The notes beneath the pieces are model-generated. The model was given only the letters and a program-made list of their open reading frames with translations. It was not told the origin of the DNA and made no database searches. This document shows positions 4,977 to 6,312 of a stretch of 6,312 nucleotides of DNA, one piece after another (position 1 is the stretch's first letter; the number at the start of each line of letters is the position of its first letter). This DNA is from Legionellaceae bacterium (GTDB taxonomy: Bacteria > Pseudomonadota > Gammaproteobacteria > Legionellales > Legionellaceae): assembly GCA_947473535.1 (NCBI GenBank), contig CANJFK010000069.1, positions 1-6,312 of the forward strand, written 5' to 3'. A program made the translations under genes and the position numbers.

Positions 4977-5423
4977 TTACCCGGGCGGGGTGGGCTTTTT
5001 CTTGGAGGGTTTGGGTTCGTCTTTGATGACGGTTTTGGAATCCATCGAGGCTTTGATCTTGCCCATAAAGACCGTCACATCACTCAATTCATAGCAACGC
5101 TTATGGGTCGGTGCGCGATGCACCAGGCCTTCTTCCAATAACGTCGCGATCAGAAACGCGGCGGTGTTATTGGACTTACCTTGCAGTAAGGGATGTAAAG
5201 CAAACGAGGTGAACACGCCTCCGGATGTGGCCAAGTGTTCCAGGATGGTGGTCAGCGACAGCCAGTCACTGTTGAAAAAACCATTGCCGGTGTTGCTTTG
5301 CAGACGAAAATGGATGTCCGACGCTGGGTCAGATCCTATCTGATAAGTCAGTTTGGATTTGCCCGAGCGTGAAAGACAGTTGCCGGTTTTAATGGCATGG
5401 ATACTTAATGTTTCATTTTTCAT
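4977..5423 (-). CDS. Conserved-looking hypothetical protein with Lys/Pro tail, 148 aa
   Basis: The ATG at 5423 follows a strong AAGGAG (complement at 5429-5434) with 5 bp spacing. Residues 1-40 look like a strand-rich start with a basic patch (CLSRSGKSKLTYQIGSD, 16-32). Residues 48-60 carry GFFNSDWLSLTTI, and residues 71-120 form a helical part with LHPLLQGKSNNTAAFLIATL. From about 130 the chain is a disordered, basic Lys/Pro/Asp tail (DEPKPSKKKPTPPG). GKSKLTY is not a full P-loop, because the upstream Gly pattern of a Walker A motif is missing. The overall pattern resembles accessory proteins of ICEs and conjugative plasmids, but I cannot assign a family. The helical block and basic patches would allow nucleic-acid or protein binding; this is inference. 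It is followed by an in-frame open stretch after its stop. Confidence 0.82.
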   Translation of the reverse strand: MKNETLSIHAIKTGNCLSRSGKSKLTYQIGSDPASDIHFRLQSNTGNGFFNSDWLSLTTILEHLATSGGVFTSFALHPLLQGKSNNTAAFLIATLLEEGLVHRAPTHKRCYELSDVTVFMGKIKASMDSKTVIKDEPKPSKKKPTPPG

Positions 5424-5531
5424 GTTAACTCCTTTGTTAAGTGGACTTCATATAAGATACCGATTTTTCCTCGATGAGGATTTCAAGTAAGTCTGGGTTA
5501 TGAATGATCTGTATGGATATTCTCCAAAGAG

Positions 5532-5696
5532 TTAAGAGGTTCGGTAATGTCGCCACAGGCACCAAAGTCCCATCACAACGACCAGAAATAACAGGGCTAT
5601 CAACGACACGATCAACACATTGACCCAGACCGACATGGCACCCAACCGAATGAACGCGGAGGCGATGCCGACCAATAGTAAAAAACTCCAAAACAT
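5532..5696 (-). CDS. Small membrane protein with two helices, 54 aa
   Basis: The ATG at 5696 has AAGGA (complement at 5704-5708) 7 bp upstream, and TAA is at 5532-5534. The product starts MFWSFLLLVGIASAFIRLGA, then SVWVNVLI, and ends LWCLWRHYRTS. Two membrane helices are likely (about 3-19 and 23-47), followed by a short basic tail that should face the cytoplasm. A longer overlapping frame (5437-5691) lacks a ribosome binding site and gives an unlikely His/Cys-rich product, so this frame is preferred. Similar tiny Leu/Val-rich proteins with a Phe-Trp start and SVWV linker are common passengers of ICEs; the function is unknown. It is preceded by a terminator-like hairpin and followed by a 108-bp gap before the 148-aa gene. 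Confidence 0.72.
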   Translation of the reverse strand: MFWSFLLLVGIASAFIRLGAMSVWVNVLIVSLIALLFLVVVMGLWCLWRHYRTS

Positions 5697-5717
5697 GATT
5701 GATTCCTTTTAAATGTT

Positions 5718-5736
5718 AAAAAAAGCCCCGAGCTTT
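5718..5736 (-). terminator. Terminator-like hairpin after the 90-aa gene
   Basis: On the - strand AAAGC pairs with GCTTT around the loop TCGGG, and the second arm runs into a total of seven Ts. The stem is only 5 bp and A/T-rich at its base, so termination would be partial. It lies 36 bp after the stop of the 90-aa gene and before the ribosome binding site of the 54-aa gene, and may set expression levels within the array. Confidence 0.42.
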
Positions 5737-5771
5737 ATTGGCGCATCCCAGCAGTAATTTCAGGCTCCAAC

Positions 5772-6044
5772 TCAATACTCCTCCGGCAGTAAAAAAGTGG
5801 TGACACTCCGGTCCCATTCGGTGATGATCCAAATTCTGGAACCATCCTCCATTGGATAACCGGACATTATCCGATCGCCATTTTTGAGGGCCTGATGATT
5901 GGCTTTGGCATCCTCTTTGGGTATTTCACCCCAGTCTCCGGAAAGGTGCCTTGTCAGAAGATCGAGCGATTGTTGGTTGTTGCTTTCCATAGCTTCGATA
6001 GCTCCGGGTGTCGCCACAACTTGGCCGGGTTTGAATAAGATCAT
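5772..6044 (-). CDS. Conserved small island/plasmid protein, 90 aa
   Basis: The start is ATG at 6044, not the in-frame GTG at 6062: GGAG (complement at 6052-6055) stands 7 bp before 6044. The product starts MILFKPGQVVATPGAIEAM and contains RHLSGDWGEIPKED (32-45), the run NGDRIMSGY (55-63), SRIWIITEWDRSVTTFLLP (69-87) and the end EEY. This combination (GQVVATPGA, GDWG, WIITEADRS-like, LLPEEY) is a widespread family in plasmids and ICEs. It is often filed as a plasmid-related protein and sometimes labelled a type I restriction subunit, a label nothing in this sequence supports. No enzyme motif is known. The start codon overlaps the upstream stop by 4 bp (ATGA, 6041-6044), so the two genes are translationally coupled. 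Terminator-like sequence follows. Confidence 0.88.
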   Translation of the reverse strand: MILFKPGQVVATPGAIEAMESNNQQSLDLLTRHLSGDWGEIPKEDAKANHQALKNGDRIMSGYPMEDGSRIWIITEWDRSVTTFLLPEEY

Positions 6045-6312
6045 GATTTTTCTCCAAGGCACATTTTCAGTAAATCGGCATTGACGCCGGTCAGTTTGGG
6101 CACGAACAAAAGTACCGCGAAGCCTCCATCGTTGATGATGAAGACCAGTTCATAGCAAAGGGGTGTGTCATCCAGGTATTCAAAAGCAGGGGTGAAATCA
6201 GCATCGGGATAATGACTGTCGCCGAACCAATCCGAAAATATAGGACAGCCGGTTTCTTCTTCCAAAGCACTCACTTCATCACCCGGCTCAGCTATCACGA
6301 TGTAGCCATGAC
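6041..6312 (-). CDS. Hypothetical protein, N-terminus outside window (89 residues visible)
   Basis: The frame is open to the right edge and ends at TGA 6041-6043. The visible part begins HGYIVIAEPGDE, continues with ETGCPIFSDWFGDSHYPDAD and PAFEYLDDTPLCYELVFII, then NDGGFAVLLFVPKLTG, and ends MCLGEKS. A GTG at 6298 could be a start but has no ribosome binding site, and the frame continues upstream with HGYI in register, so the gene probably starts beyond the window. It is acidic, with alternating beta strands (YELVFIIND, FAVLLFVPK), and suggests a small alpha/beta soluble domain. No family is recognised. Its stop overlaps the start of the 90-aa gene, which indicates coupled translation and a shared job. 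Confidence 0.75.
   Translation of the reverse strand, partial: HGYIVIAEPGDEVSALEEETGCPIFSDWFGDSHYPDADFTPAFEYLDDTPLCYELVFIINDGGFAVLLFVPKLTGVNADLLKMCLGEKS

Noticed and set aside
4989..5423. GKSKLTY in the 148-aa protein as a Walker A P-loop
   Set aside because: The GxxxxGK[ST] pattern is not met: the residue five before GK is not Gly, and no Walker B motif follows.
5466..5482. Small hairpin TCCTC-ATC-GAGGA in the 5424-5531 gap as a terminator
   Set aside because: On the - strand it is followed by As, not Ts, and the stem is only 5 bp, so it does not fit an intrinsic terminator in the direction of transcription.
5437..5691. 84-codon - strand frame over the 54-aa membrane protein
   Set aside because: It is His/Cys-rich at the start and lacks a ribosome binding site; the 5532-5696 frame has a strong one and a coherent two-helix product.
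6045..6062. GTG start giving the 90-aa protein a six-residue extension
   Set aside because: It lies inside the end of the upstream gene and has no ribosome binding site, while the ATG at 6044 has GGAG 7 bp before it.
1..6312. CRISPR array, tRNA, rRNA or a replication origin
   Set aside because: No regularly spaced repeats, cloverleaf-type sequence, conserved rRNA words or iteron cluster were seen on reading both strands.

Overview
The window looks like a chromosomal stretch of a gammaproteobacterium in which a core gene gives way to mobile-element debris and then to part of an integrative element or genomic island. The host guess rests on moderate GC, a PqiC-type lipoprotein, a DUF6538-type integrase start, an IS6-family element, a DUF4239 protein and an ArdB/KlcA antirestriction gene. 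A methanotroph-like Methylococcales host is possible, but that is a guess from the family mix. No rRNA, tRNA or CRISPR array was seen.

Left part (1-1372): the C-terminal end of a PqiC-like lipoprotein gene runs in from outside on the + strand. It is followed by a 46-codon start of a tyrosine integrase, which breaks off 13 bp before an 802-bp IS6-family element (571-1372). The element has 13-bp terminal repeats with one mismatch and an intact 226-aa DDE transposase. The 8-bp flanks of the element do not match each other.

Middle part (1373-3976): a gene graveyard. It holds a frameshifted unrecognised gene on the - strand (1537-1910), a short coding-like scrap of another protein, the C-terminal half of a GNAT acetyltransferase (2038-2280), and a degenerate IS91-family transposase fragment on the - strand (3443-3652). 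One intact gene stands in the debris: a 252-aa four-helix membrane protein of the DUF4239 (bestrophin-like) family on the - strand. The stretches 3081-3442 and 3653-3976 hold no convincing gene.

Right part (3977-6312): a compact - strand array, read from the right edge leftward. In order it holds a conserved-looking hypothetical protein open at its N-terminus, a 90-aa island/plasmid-type protein coupled to it by an ATGA overlap, a 54-aa membrane protein, a 148-aa protein with a Lys/Pro tail, a possible 41-codon ORF, a 55-aa membrane protein, a 49-aa acidic protein, and the antirestriction protein ArdB. Most have strong Shine-Dalgarno sequences. Such strings of small proteins beside ArdB are typical of the early or accessory regions of ICEs and conjugative plasmids, where they help the element establish itself in a new host. 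The genes for conjugation, replication or a complete integrase are not in the window.
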